A stretch of 64,000 nucleotides of DNA from Bemisia tabaci (GCF_918797505.1 NC_092802.1:6653480-6717479), one strand, 5' to 3'; counted from the stretch's first letter, positions 11,401 through 22,310 are shown. Program-made: numbers and translations. Notes: a model not told the origin generated them from the sequence alone.

Positions 11401-14150
11401 AGGGGAAACCTTGCCCAGTGAACGCCAGTCGAAGCTAACCGGGATCTAAGAACGAGTCGTTGAAATAAGATACAAAATTGTGTCATCATAAGGTTCAACA
11501 TATAGAAAAAAATACAATAAAACAGGAGAAAACTTACAGTTATAGATACAATATGAATATTGTATCTATAACTGAAAGTTTTCTCCTGTTCAATTCAATT
11601 CACGCCGACCGCTGCTGACCATACTGTTTAGCGCAATGCGTGAAGTATTCATGCAGTCTTGTAGGCGCTATGCGTTTCAAGCCGACCGCAGTGTGTTTGA
11701 CGCAATGCGTGAAGTATTCATGCAGTCTTGTAGGCGCTATGCGTTTCAAGCCGACCGCAGTGTGTTTGACGCAATGCGTGAAGTATTCATGCAGTCTTGT
11801 AGGCGCTATGCGTTTCATGCCGACCGCCGGGCCACTCCTCCCAGGTCAAATTGCGTGTTTGGTTTCCCTCTTATCTCGACTAAGTAAAGGTGTTGTCTCT
11901 TGTATCACCGAAAGACGACATATTTAGAAATTACTATACTTTTACTCTCAAGAAATGAGAGATTTTGCCGCCTCTTCTCGTTTGTTACGTATGTTCTGAA
12001 TCCGATTTTTTCCCTCTTCTTTTGATACCTACATTAAAAAGATTGTAAAATTTGCCGCCCCCTACATTTTGCCGCCATGGGCCGGGGCCCATGTGGCCAC
12101 CCCCTTAATCCGGCCCTGACGTCTATGGGCCAAAGAAATATTCCTAAACTGACATTCACATTTGAATGTGGTATTTCAGTTATTTTGCTTCAATGAGAAA
12201 TGGACGTATTTCTGCCAAAGGGAACGATGTGCATTAAGACATGAGCCCTGAGGCCCAAAAGAATATATGCATCACAGGGCTCACGTCACAATGTACATAG
12301 TCCTGTTTGATAGAAATACGTCTAAATATCCCAACACGTCCCCATCGATCACTCGACTTTTACGGAAATTTTTTTCTGGAGTTCCACGATAACGAGGTAA
12401 GATCTTCATAAGTCTACAGAATCATAAATAAGGAAGGGGCTTGAAGGACTAGGCGTGTCAGTGCAATTTTTGAAAAAAATGAGGTATTAACAATTACAAC
12501 CAAAAATTAGCTTGTCTTAAAATATATTCTAATTTTTAAGCATCAAAAATTGAGTTTGAACTTTCTTATCGCCATGAAACGTCAAGTAATTTTGAAACAT
12601 CAAACACTTGTTTCTTTAACAAGCAAAAACTCCTCTCATGTGCCTTGTCCTCGAAGCCCATCAAATGAACTGGTATATCGTCACCTTCCGGCCAAAGTAT
12701 CACAAGCGCCATGCGACGTTTCAAAATTTCCGCCGCCATTTCATTTTTTTACAGAGAAATAGTTCAACAAAGCTGTCCAAAAATTTCACTGAATTTTCTT
12801 CGGGCTGCCGATAAAATTCACTGAAGTTTTCAAACAGATTCAACCAACAAGTTTTGTGTTATTAAATATAATGGCGGCGGAAATTTTGAAGCGTCGCACG
12901 GAGCTTGTCATCGAGAAAAAAAAGGAGGTGTTTGTATCTCGGGCATCTTGGAATTGTTTTGATGACGTAGGTCGGCACAGCGACTTTTATCATCGATTTT
13001 CTTGGAAATGGTGTAATTTATGGAACAAAGTCATTCTATAAAAAGTGCTTGAAATTATATCATGAGTTGATTTAAGCAAAAAAATGGGACATTATGGTCC
13101 GTTTTTCATACTTCGAATGGAGATGTTGCATGTGTGAGAGATTTGCGATTTGACCATTGATTCTTATGTAAAAGTTCGCGAGAATAACGATGGTGCCACT
13201 GGTTTTCTCTGAAATCATCTCCCAAGCTCAAAAAAAGCTCTCGAGTTGAGGCCAAAATGGAGGGGATATTCCCCCCTACCCTGAGAGTCCACCTCTACGT
13301 CAAAACAAACTCTCCATGCAAAGATAGGGAGCAAATACATTAGCAGTGATGCCGTGTTTTCAATTTTAGAGTCCCCAAATTAAGTGGCAACCCTGCTATT
13401 GTATTTGCTCTCTATCTTTGCATGGAGAGTTTGTTTTGATGTAGAGGTGGACTCTCAGGGTAGGGTGGGATATCCCCTCCATTTTGGCCTCAACTTGAGA
13501 GCTTTAATTGAGCTTGGGAGATGATTTTAGAGAAAACCAGTGGCACCATCGTGTTTCTCACGAACTTTTACATAAGAATCAATGGTCAAATCGCAAATCC
13601 CTCACACATGCAACATCTCCATTCCGAATTTCGCTGGTCAGGTTGTACCGACCTACGTCACAGCTGGTAAACAAACCTCAAGATCCAAACACCTCCTCTT
13701 TTTTCTCTATGGGCGCTTGTGATACTTTGGCCGGAAGATGACGATATTATATTGTACCTGTGCTAACTGAGATTTTGTAACATTGGCCACAGGCAGAGTC
13801 TCAATCCCAAAAAACGTTTCCGGTCTCGCGTTGGCCCGTTTTGCGAGGAACTCTTCATGAGCCCAATCGGCCATTTCATTGATTCCGTAAGTGGCAGTTC
13901 CTGTCTCCTCAGCGTTGAGTTTTTGAATTTTCCGGATGTTTTTCGCAAATTGAGAGTACCTCGCGGACTTTTCGATCGGGTCATACTTTTTGCCGTACTC
14001 AAGAGTGAACTCTCCGAATACTTTTTCGAGGAAGCTTTCCGACAGCGGCATTTTGGAGCTCAGCCAAGTTTCAAGGTTCGTCTTGTGTTTTCCAAAAACT
14101 CCCGAAACCACGAGCGTGGCCACAATCAAGATCGCCGCTAAACGAGTCAT
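8236..14150 (-). CDS. Cathepsin L-like cysteine protease (4 coding exons, 343 aa)
   Basis: Secreted or lysosomal papain-family (C1A) endopeptidase. Coding exons on the minus strand are 14150-13758, 11445-11250, 9981-9723 and 8419-8236; all junctions are GT-AG and phases agree (0, 1, 2). Seen: hydrophobic signal peptide at residues 1-20; I29 propeptide with a complete ERFNIN spacing (E-x3-R-x3-F-x2-N-x3-I-x3-N) and a GxNxxxD motif; mature enzyme starting near IPVSFDWRS (residue 132); oxyanion Gln150, catalytic Cys156 in CGSCWAF, His290 in VNHAV, Asn310 in VRNSWG. Length is normal for cathepsin L. The ATG directly follows a TTTATTTCAG, so a 5'UTR intron and an upstream non-coding exon are likely. 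Odd: the usual VGP before the S/AVAI strand is replaced by TSGTCSNAM. Introns are filled with transposons. Likely a functional host digestive or lysosomal enzyme; a close paralogue class (F, K, S-like) cannot be excluded. Confidence 0.9.
8706..8862. mobile_element. MITE family O in protease intron 3
   Basis: GGGACTACGTTTTGAAATTT start and inverse ACAAAATGAAGTTTAATT end. Confidence 0.55.
8861..9078. repeat. Direct repeat of about 85 bp
   Basis: 8861-8945 and 8994-9078 share AAACTACTGAGT and CTGAACAC(G/C)AGGATA. Confidence 0.55.
9451..9664. mobile_element. MITE family A in protease intron 3
   Basis: TACACTGGGAAAA start, CCAGTGTA end, with the AAATCTGATTGAATCAAGAA core. Confidence 0.75.
9723..9981 (-). 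CDS. Protease exon 3
   Basis: 259 nt, phase 1 in, phase 2 out. Acceptor TTTAG|GTTGG, donor GCAGG|GTACGT. Encodes [15 protein letters not shown], the YPYEG segment and [11 protein letters not shown], all typical of cathepsin L. The TSGTCSNAM stretch stands where relatives have VGP followed by a small hydrophobic strand. Confidence 0.87.
10040..10298. mobile_element. MITE family S in protease intron 2
   Basis: CGTGCCATGGAAAAATGTCG start and inverse CGGTGTTTTTCCATAGCAGG end. Confidence 0.6.
10299..11249. other. Rest of protease intron 2
   Basis: AT-rich; no gene or clear element recognised. Confidence 0.3.
11250..11445 (-). CDS. Protease exon 2: active-site cysteine
   Basis: 196 nt, phase 0 in, phase 1 out. 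Acceptor CTTAG|ATCCCG, donor GGAG|GTACTT. Encodes the start of the mature enzyme, Gln150, Cys156 and SEQQLLDC. The Gly codon of the CRGG motif is split across the junction and is restored by exon 3. Confidence 0.9.
11521..11590. repeat. Near-perfect 70-bp palindrome
   Basis: Arms AACAGGAGAAAACTT and TTATAGATACAATAT with their exact inverses; one mismatch. It abuts the satellite-bearing hAT remnant. Confidence 0.8.
11591..12118 (-). mobile_element. Truncated hAT-like element with satellite array
   Basis: Right end AATCCGGCCCTG plus the GCCGCCATGGGCC region match the element at 59981-60852 in reverse. Its other end is missing, apparently lost at the 70-bp palindrome. Confidence 0.65.
11632..11832 (-). 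repeat. 69-bp tandem satellite, 3 units
   Basis: Unit GCAATGCGTGAAGTATTCAT and onward repeats exactly every 69 bases (starts 11641, 11710, 11779). 69 is divisible by 3, so ORFs arise on both strands. Confidence 0.9.
12201..12325. mobile_element. MITE family C in protease intron 1
   Basis: TGGACGTATTTCTGCCAA start, TAGAAATACGTCTA end; GACATGAGCCCTGAGGCCC centre. Confidence 0.75.
12677..13750. mobile_element. Nested foldbacks H, I and G in protease intron 1
   Basis: Outer H (CGTCACCTTCCGGCCAAAGT ... inverse near 13740) is interrupted after GGAGCTTGT at 12901 by element I (arms 12910-13113 and 13627-13712). I ends before GGCGCTTGT, a 9-base duplication with one mismatch. I itself holds foldback G at 13114-13626. 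Confidence 0.65.
13114..13626. mobile_element. Foldback G
   Basis: Arms of about 190 bp. GAATGGAGATGTTGCATGTG is the inverse of the right end, and GGACTCTCAGGGTAGGG pairs with CCCTACCCTGAGAGTCC. A right half recurs at 51332-51650. Confidence 0.75.
13758..14150 (-). CDS. Protease exon 1: signal peptide and propeptide
   Basis: 131 codons. Begins [17 protein letters not shown] and ends SQLAQ, with donor CAG|GTACAATATAAT. It holds the signal peptide and the I29 inhibitor prodomain (ERFNIN helix around residues 59-80). The end of a family H repeat lies about 10 bases inside the intron, so the donor is almost abutted by a mobile element. Confidence 0.9.
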
Positions 14151-14744
14151 CTGAAATAAATCATCAAATTATGTGTGGGTGTAAAATCAGGCATCTTGTC
14201 AAACACAATAGCAAATAGCCAACTATTCTTTTTTAGATTGAACTCGTGAAATTTTGGTAGGCATTGATTGGAAAAATTTGGTAGTTTTGGTCCATAGGGC
14301 CGATCACATATGCGAGAAAAATTAAGAATTCTTGCTTAAATAAAAATTTTAACTTACCTTACTTGAAAAATGAAACTTATTTTTTCAAAACCGCTCCAGA
14401 ATATAAATATAACACCCGCACGCTTCGTATGGTTTCTGCAGATGATTCAAATGAACTTTTCTCACGGTTTTATGTAGCTCCAGTGAAGTGCTGTGTTCCA
14501 AATAATCATGAGCAATTTCACCCACTTGAGACTGCATATCGACATGTTTCCGAGGATAGGAACAGTGATTCAAACACGACTTAATCCTCATAGATACTAG
14601 AATAATTTTACAAATCTTACTACATTCACAATTCTGAGTAAGAAAGTGCTTCTTGAAGTATTGAAGAAACGTGAGCCAGTACTTGAAACGGTGGTGATTT
14701 GTACAAGCTGGCAACACAGAGAATGGTTTTTAGGAGGCTCAAAA

Positions 14745-14985
14745 TGGTTTCACGGAAAAAAAATTGCTGATTCAACAATTCAATTGCTAAAAACAGTGAG
14801 TGCAATGTTTCAATGTAGATTTTACGACAAAAAAATGCTACTTTAACCACCCCCGTGGTTAAATTAGTTTACAATGTAGTTAAAGTAGCATTTTTTTTGT
14901 TGTAAAATCTGCGTTGAAACATTGCACTCACTGTTTTTAGCAATTGAATTGTTGAATCGGCACTTTTTTTTCCGTGAGAAGTTCA
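14745..14985. mobile_element. Foldback MITE with 100-bp arms
   Basis: TTCACGGAAAAAAAATTGCT start, inverse at 14985, arms almost identical to the GCTACTTTAAC centre. Confidence 0.75.
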
Positions 14986-15002
14986 ACGATCCTAAACATA
15001 GC

Positions 15003-15325
15003 ATCATGAAAAGGCAATTTTTGCGAACCGTGAGTGAAATTCAGCAGTATGACCTGAAAAAGAGTCATTGAACGGGATTACAATCATTTGCCACTGCAAA
15101 AAGTACAAAATACAGAACTAAAAAGTCCTTGATTTTGACTGACTTTACAGCCTAGGCCTTTGAGAACCTACCTTATAATTTACAAAACTCAGAATACTTT
15201 TCCTTTCGTATTTTGTACTTTTTCCAAGTTACAAATGATAAAGAATCTTTTCACGCACCCATTCCTAAAGTTATTCTGCTGAATTGGACTGCTAAAATTG
15301 CCCTTTTTATGATGTCCTATCACGT
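15003..15325. mobile_element. Foldback MITE, diverged
   Basis: CATCATGAAAAGGCAATTTT pairs with 15302-15325, and AAAAAGTACAAAATAC with 15208-15223. Confidence 0.55.
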
Positions 15326-15371
15326 AGAGATCTTCAACCATTCCTTCAGCGACCTTATTTGGTTTATATTG

Positions 15372-16331
15372 CCCTGGTAAAAATTGGCGATAAGAGCTGT
15401 GTTTCAAAATGCCATAGGAATTCTTATAGCCCGCTAGAGAAGGCTACAGAAAATCATATAGCTGACTGTAGAATGCGGAGAAAATCATACGGCCGGGCTA
15501 TACGAAGCGATAAAAAAGTATACAGCCGGGCTGTAGTTCCTATGGTCGGGCTTTACACTTTATCGCCTGGCTGTTGCTTTTTCGCCATCGATCATAAAAG
15601 GCTATGAGAAATTGTGTAGAAATTCGTGTGCTTTAATTGGAAATCATTAAGTTTGATACGGAACCACCTTAATATTTACAAAACACACGTTATATTTTCC
15701 TCTAATACATATTTTTTTTCATCGATTAAAACGAGAATAATCCATACAGGATGTGCAAACATTTCAAAATCATGAGTTGAATAACGCTGACTCCGCCAGA
15801 TTAAATATTAGAGTCTAACACAAAGCGAAGCGGCGACGCACTGGCGCCTACAAACCTAACAGGGATACTTCACGCATTGCGCAACTCGTGAAGTATCCCT
15901 GTTAGGTTTGTAGGCGCCAATGCTCGTTTCGCGCTGGCTGCCCGCCTGCCGCACCGCAGCGTGCCACGGCGGTTGAAGCAACTATTTCACACCAGAGGTA
16001 TTGCACAGTATCATACGAAACTGAAGGCCCTCTAATATATTAGGAATGGCAGGCATCCATCAAAAGTAGGGAGCTTTCCTCGCAAAATAAATCAAGATAC
16101 TACGGCCCAAAAAGAGAGCAGTGGTCCAAAAACTCACTATGTCCTAGCATCCGTAATTAGTGACGTTTCGCATACACTTTATCGCCTGGCTGAGAGTTGG
16201 TTAATCGCCATCGGCTATAAAAGGGTATAAAAAATTGTGCAGCCGGCTATAGAAGCTATTGGAAATCTTACAGCCGGCCGTAGGCCTATAGTATTTTGGA
16301 ACACAGATTCTACTGCCAATTTTTACCAGGG
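15372..16331 (-). mobile_element. Family D foldback element, copy 2 (inverted)
   Basis: Nearly identical to 3039-3993 but reversed, with the satellite hairpin at 15842-15920. Copies 1 and 2 form an inverted pair around the protease gene. Confidence 0.8.
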
Positions 16332-16609
16332 TGTGATTAAGAGAAGTTGAAGGATGAGATCCTAATTCTTGGAAATCTTTAGTCAAATAATTCAGCAGTT
16401 AAACTTTGGAAATGGGTCTTTCCAAGGGATTACGAAGATTTACCACCACACAAATTACAACATTTAAAGGAAAATAAATTGAGTGTTTTGTAAATTTCAA
16501 GGCAGGTTTACACTTCCCTTCGAGTTCGTCAGAATTAGAAAAATTATTTCTTCCGTTTTTAATTTCATTTTCTGTAGTAGCAAATCATTGGGATGTCTTG
16601 CAAGAATTG

Positions 16610-17471
16610 GATTGCATTTTGTAAAAAGGAACCACGAGCATTAAAATGATGCTAAGATTGGGCAAATTCATCCTTTTGCCGTAAATTAACTGAAATCATG
16701 AAAAAAGATGAAGTTTACATGGTCATTTTGGGCGCTTCTGGGTACCAGATGCGCCCTTTCCAACCGTTCGACTCCCCCGATGTAACATGTACTATACTAC
16801 ATGCCCTTTTGCCTTATGGGTAATGACGCCATTCTGGTACACCCGGGAAAATTTGATTTTTTTCTGCATCTGGTATTCGTAAAAGTTTTCGTGAAATGTT
16901 TTGCTTTTAAGCATAACAATCTCGCACGGGCGTATTACCTGGTTAAACTATTTTGGGGCTTCGTTATGCTTAAATGCCTCATATTCGAGGTTGTAGTATC
17001 AGATTGATTCGAAAAAATCACGAACAGTCACGTGATCTCTTCATTTTAGTGACGTATTACTGTGCTATTTTGTGATTGGTTCATTTTCTCGGCGCAGCAT
17101 CGTCAAGCGTCAGCTGTTTGCGGCTCTGGGTTGAAGGTTTAAGGTTATGTCAGAGAGAATAGAAAGTTAGAGGCCCGACTCGATGCTAGGTAATTGAAAC
17201 AGATGCGCTCGCAGCGCGCTCGCTGGCAACGTACGCAACTACTATTTTCTATTGTTTTCCAGAGACTAGCGGCGGGTATGTTGCTGCCGGACCACCTTCA
17301 CGTAGGCAATTTGTTGTTGGAACTGCTTGTTTGTCTTCGATTCACAGTTTTCAGCAAGTAAAATAGATACTGTCAAAGGATAATCAGGTTTTCTTCCAAG
17401 ACAAAAGAAGTAGCACCATCTTAGCAACATTGTAACGCTCGTGGTTCCTTTTTGCAAAATGCAATCCAATT
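16610..17471. mobile_element. About 860-bp element with 55-bp inverted ends
   Basis: AATTGGATTGCATTTTGTAA start pairs with TTTTTGCAAAATGCAATCCA at 17452-17471, and GGAACCACGAGC with GCTCGTGGTTCC. No coding core recognised inside. Confidence 0.55.
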
Positions 17472-17896
17472 AATTCCCAAAGTTATACTGATAAATTTTA
17501 CGCATTTTTTAATAATATTATTCTTCAAAACATCAACCCTCTTTTTCGCCGTTTAACCAGCGCCATTGCCACCTATGACTTGCTTTCTATGTATCAAACG
17601 CAGTCCATTATTGGACAAGATTAAGTATACTCGTTACATACAGCAAAACCATGCGTCATGCATTCTGCAGGAAGAGAAGCTACGTGAAATGCGTCACAAT
17701 TTTCTGGACCTAGCCATGCGTGTGACTATGTTGTGTAAGACTTCTCTCGAATACATTGCATCCCGTGAAGCTGATTATCCGACTCTTTCGGAACAGTGCT
17801 CATCCACTCTCCAAATTCTATGAATACTCATCCACTCTTGAAATTCAACGAATATAAATATAGATCGGATTTCAAGAGCTCCCTCTCAGAAAAATA
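17472..17896. other. No feature recognised
   Basis: An 85-codon ORF at 17566 has no recognisable motif. Confidence 0.3.
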
Positions 17897-18894
17897 CAGG
17901 GTGATCCAAAAGTCCCTTCCACCCCCTCTAACTTTTTACCTAATTGAGGTAAAGATTTGAAACTTGGGGGATATTCTTAGGTCAAATGGAGCTACTTTTT
18001 GGCCCCCCTAAAATTTTCAGGGGGGCCCTCCTTGGGGGGGCAATGGACCCCAACTTTTAATTTTCAAATGGGAAGATCCCCTTTGTGATAGCTCGTTCGA
18101 AAGAGCATAAAAAAAGAAAACTTTTCGCGCAAACCCGAAGTCAATATCTCAAACCGTTTCAAAATGGCGGCCGGTTAAAGTTCAAAATGGCCGAAAATTC
18201 ACACCGGTTATTTGTCGATGGATTTGTGCGAAAATCAGTATGTAGGGGTATTTTGACACGAGAAAAACGAATTTGACGTTAGATTTTCAAACAAACCGAA
18301 ATTTCCAAAATGGCCGCCGGTTAAAGTTCAAAGTGACCAAAAATTGATTTTTTTAGAAATCTAAGTTCAAATTTGTTTGTCTTATGTCATAATACTCTCA
18401 AATTTCAAGTTTTAGGCAAATTCATCAGCAAAAAACCGAGGTGACAATTTTCGGCCATTTAAAACTTTAACCGGCGGCCATTTTGGAAATTTCCGTTTTT
18501 TTGAAAATCTAACGTCAAATTCGTTTTTCTCGTGTCAAAATACCCCTATGAACCGATTTTCGCGCAAATCCATCGACAAATAACCGGTGTGAATTTTCGG
18601 CCATTTTGAACTTTAACCGGCCGCCATTTTGAAACGGTTTGAGATATTGACTTCGGGTTTGCGCGAAAAGTTTTCTTTTTTTATGCTCTTTCGAACGAGC
18701 TATCACAAAGGGGGTCTTCCCATTTGAAAATAAAAAGGTTGGGGGTCGTTGCCCCCCAAGGGGGACCCCCCTGAAAATTTTAGGGGGGCCAAAAAGTAGC
18801 TCCCTTTGACCTAGGAATGTCCCTCAAGTTTCAAATCTTTACCTCAATTAGGTAAAAAGTTAGAGGGGGTGGAAGGGACTTTTGGATCACCCTG
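17897..18894. mobile_element. Mariner-type foldback with TA target duplication
   Basis: Starts CAGGGTGATCCAAAAGTCCC and ends with the inverse, flanked by TA on both sides (17895-17896, 18895-18896). Arms of about 380 bp. No transposase, so non-autonomous. Confidence 0.8.
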
Positions 18895-18971
18895 TATGTG
18901 CAGGGCTCACCACTCAATAGTTACAAAGTGTCATTGATTGAAAATCACTTTAAAGATAGTAGAGAATACGA

Positions 18972-19362
18972 CCCAAGTAGCAGTGGTCGCGATAAGTTGC
19001 GATTTGAACGGAGAATGCACCGCGATTTTTTTTTAAGCCGAATTATGTCAATAAACCTCAAAATATATAGAATTGGATTTATATTGCGATAAATTGCAAT
19101 TTCATCGCATAAATTTGCTGTAAAATCACAAGTTTATCGACAACGATTTATTGCAATATTATCGAACAAAAATTCGAAATAAATTGAGATAAAATTCCGA
19201 TTTTATCGACTGAAATTTTACAAAGATAAAATTGCGACAAGATTGAGGATACGCGCTCAGATGTTGATGATCCTCGCGACTTTATCGCCGGAAATCGTAA
19301 AAAAATTGCATCTTAATTTCAAAAAATCGCGATTTTTCCGTTGAAATATTCCACCTGGGGAT
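18972..19362. mobile_element. Diverged foldback with ATCG-rich core
   Basis: CCCAAGTAGCA start and an inverse-like TTCCACCTGGGG end; TCGCGATTTTT blocks in opposite orientation. Weak arms. Confidence 0.4.
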
Positions 19363-19781
19363 GCGGATGCACGTGTGAATTAAAACTTTTGCGGCAAAAT
19401 AATCTCAAATTCAAATTAAAATTCACTTTATTTCAACTTATTAGCCTCAGTTCAGGCTTAATGCAGGTCAATAACAATAATTTATGTAATACATTTTCAA
19501 TAATATACAACTAAATGCAACGGTTACTTACAAATTAGTTAGTTTTAACAAATTAGAGATCAAATTCGTGGGGTAATGGGTTCTGCATAACTTCTCTTAA
19601 GGAATATTGCGATCAGTTCAATAGAGACTTTTCCAGAATTTTATCAAATATTCTGGGGCTTTCATTTTTAAAGACAAGTCGGAAAGACCCGGGGAGATTG
19701 TCCAGCAGAAGCAGGAATATTAAAGTATATTTAGGATAATCCGAAGTTCCTCACATACGGCTTTTTTCTCAGTTATTTTAA
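19363..19781. other. No feature recognised
   Basis: AT-rich, no gene. Confidence 0.3.
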
Positions 19782-19945
19782 GCAGAGGCGGATCCATCAA
19801 TTTGGCAACCAAGGATTTCCTCCATTTAAAGGTATGCTAAATAATCGATTCTTTTCTGAGCACCTGGCCCCTCCAAGAATCGATACATTTCCATACGTTT
19901 ATTTGGATACAGAACAATGTTGCCACTTTGCTGAACCCACCTATG
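19782..19945. mobile_element. MITE family M
   Basis: Inverse of the 2250 copy; holds GGCCCCTCCAAGAATCGATA. Confidence 0.6.
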
Positions 19946-20034
19946 ATAAGTCGAACCAAGTTTGTGACCGGAGAACATAATGGAAATTAATATCGACGAA
20001 TCCGAATTGCAGCATCCCAAAGCCTCCTCGGCGC

Positions 20035-21500
20035 CCCCTCCCCCCCCCCCCCGTCTTCGGCTACTTATGGTTCAGGGGGCTCGCCCCCGGCCTTGCCTCC
20101 TTAGGGTTCAGGGGGCTCGCCCCCGTCTTCGGCTACTTAGGGTTCAGGGGGCTCGCCCCCGTCTTCGGCTTCTTAGGGTTCAGGGGGCTCGCCCCGGCTT
20201 CGGCTCCGTAGGTTCAGAGGGCTCGCCCCCGGCCTTGCCTCCTTAGGGTTCAGGGGGCTCGCCCCCGTCTTCGGCTACTTAGGGTTCAGGGGGCTCGCCC
20301 CCGTCTTCGGCTAATTAGGGTTAAGGGGGCTCGGCCCCGTCTTCAGCTCCTTATGGCTCAGGGGGCTCGCCCCCGGCATTGGCTCCTTGGGGTTCAGGGG
20401 GCTCGCCCCCGACCTTGGCTCCTTAGGGTTCAGGGGGCTCCCCTCCGTCTTCGGCTACTTAGGGTTCAGGGGATTCGCCCCCCCCTTTGCCTCCTTAGGG
20501 TTCAGGGGGCTTGCCCCCGTTTTCGGCTCCTTAGGGTTCAGGGGGCTCGCCCCCGTCTTCGGCTCCTTAGGGTTCAGAGGACTCGCCCCCGTCTTCGGCT
20601 CCTTAGGGTTCAGGGGGCTCGCCCCCGTGTTCGGCTCCGTAGGGTTCAGGGGGCTCGCCCCCGGCCTTGTCTCCTTAGGGTTCAGGGGGCTCGCCCCCGT
20701 CTTCGGCTACTTAGGGTTCAGGGGGCTCGCCCCCGTCTTCGGCTAATTAGGGTTTAGGGGGCTCGCCCCTGTGTTCGGCTCCGTAGGGTTCAGGGGGCTC
20801 GCCCCCGTCCTCGGCTCCTTAGGGTTCAGGGGGCTCGCCCCCGTCTTCGGCTCCTTAGGGTTCAGGGGGCTCGCCCCCGGCCTTGTCTCCTTAGGGTTCA
20901 GGGGGCTCGCCCCCGTCTTTGGCTCCTTAGGGTTCAGGGGGCTCGCCCCCCCTTTGCCACCTCAGGGTTCAGGGGGCTAGCCCCCGTCTTCGGCTACTTA
21001 GGGTTCAGGGGGCTCGCCCCCGTCTTCGGCTCCTTAGGGTTCAGGGGACTCGCCCCCCCTTTGCCTCCCTAGGGTTCAGGGGGCTCGCCCCCGTCTTCGG
21101 CTCCTTAGGGTTCAGGGGGCTCGCCCCCGTCTTCGGCTCCTTAGGGTTCAGGAGGCTCGCCCCGTCTTCGGCTCCTTAGGGTTCAGGGGGCTCGCCCCCG
21201 TGTTCGGCTCCGTAGGGTTCAGGGGGCTCGCCCCCGGCTTGCCTCCTTAGGGTTCAGGGGGCTCGCCCCCGTCTTCGGCTACTTAGGGTTCAGGGGGCTC
21301 GCCCCCGTCTTCGGCTACTTAGGGTTCAGGGGGCTCGCCCCTGTGTTCGGCTCCTTAGGGTTCAGGGGGCTCGCCCCGTCCTCGGCTCCTTAGAGTTCAG
21401 GGGGCTCGCCCCCGTCTTCGGCTCCTTAGGGTTCAGGGGGCTCGCCCCCGTGTTCGGCTCTGTAGGGTTCAGGGGGCTCGCCCCCGGCTTTGGCTCCTTT
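20035..21500. repeat. 36-bp GC-rich minisatellite, about 40 units
   Basis: Unit: TTAGGGTTCAGGGGGCTCGC then CCCCGTCTTCGGCTAC. The period is 36 with few indels. Each unit has a GGGGGCTCGCCCCC stem and G-runs. Being a multiple of 3, it leaves false repetitive ORFs open. Variants (GGCCTTGTCTCC, CCTTTGCCTCC) interleave. Confidence 0.95.
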
Positions 21501-22310
21501 GGTTGCAGGTGGGAGACCCCCGGAGTGTTGGGCTTTTGGATGGCTCTGATGTGTTTCATACCCCGTATCCTGTAGTCAATGATTCGCCTTCAAATGGCCG
21601 GGTATGCAAAAAGACTGTCATGAAGCACGAATAGTGGTATCAGAATTTCGCATTAAGTTTATGGATAGATTTGAAGGCGCTCTTCTGTATCCATTGTGAG
21701 TGGCCTTTACAATGATGTTGACCAAAAATTTCATTATTTTGGGTATTAAATCGAGCCGCATTTTCGGAAATTGCGGAGGAATAATAATTCGAAAAAATAA
21801 TGAGATTGTTTTTGGTCTCTCCGTCTTATTTCAAAGAAGAGAGCGCCTGGAGGCGGCTGGATCAGATTGTATATTTTAAGTCCCTTGGTTCGGTCATCGT
21901 ATTCTGAAGCGAAACTGAAAGAGTTGCCGTTTACAAGATCGCAACTCACTCAAAAGCGGTTTTGAATTTAAGAAGTTTCGCACGGATAAAATGAGCTTTC
22001 GTTGATTAACTGTGAATAATCGAATTTGAAGAAATGGTACTGTGTCCACTATTCCATTAGGCAAGCGTAAAGCATGGATGGATGGAGCATCAATGACCAA
22101 GTAAATCTTATCTGATAAGGAATTTTAAGTGTGAGATCCATTTTTCAGTCTTTAAATGATCCAAATTCACCAACAAGTTTAAAACACTAATTGCAAGAAT
22201 GCGTATCTCCTAATGAAGTGTTGATTTCCAAAAACGCAAATCTCGGCATTTCAGCCGTTCATATATTTTCTAACAGTTCGAGAAAGTATTAAAACCGCTG
22301 ATGGAGTTTT
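21500..22310 (+). repeat. Dispersed repeat U, copy next to the minisatellite
   Basis: Shares CACGAATAGTGGTATCAGAA, GAAGGCGCTCTT and GCACGGATAAAATGAG blocks, in the same order, with 44005-44810. Confidence 0.65.

Noticed and set aside
11600..11927. ORFs on both strands with 23-residue repeats
   Set aside because: Product of the 69-bp satellite period.
18085..18706. Two near-identical 63-residue ORFs on opposite strands
   Set aside because: They are the two arms of the mariner-type foldback at 17897-18894; no domain.
20035..21500. Telomeric repeat, because each unit contains TTAGGG
   Set aside because: The motif occurs once per 36-bp unit and never in pure tandem; insects usually have TTAGG.
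20035..21500. CRISPR array
   Set aside because: Units abut with no unique spacers, the context is eukaryotic and no cas genes are present.
19980..21559. Long ORFs with 12-residue repeats (VQGARPRLRLLR type)
   Set aside because: They follow from the 36-bp minisatellite period, which is divisible by three.
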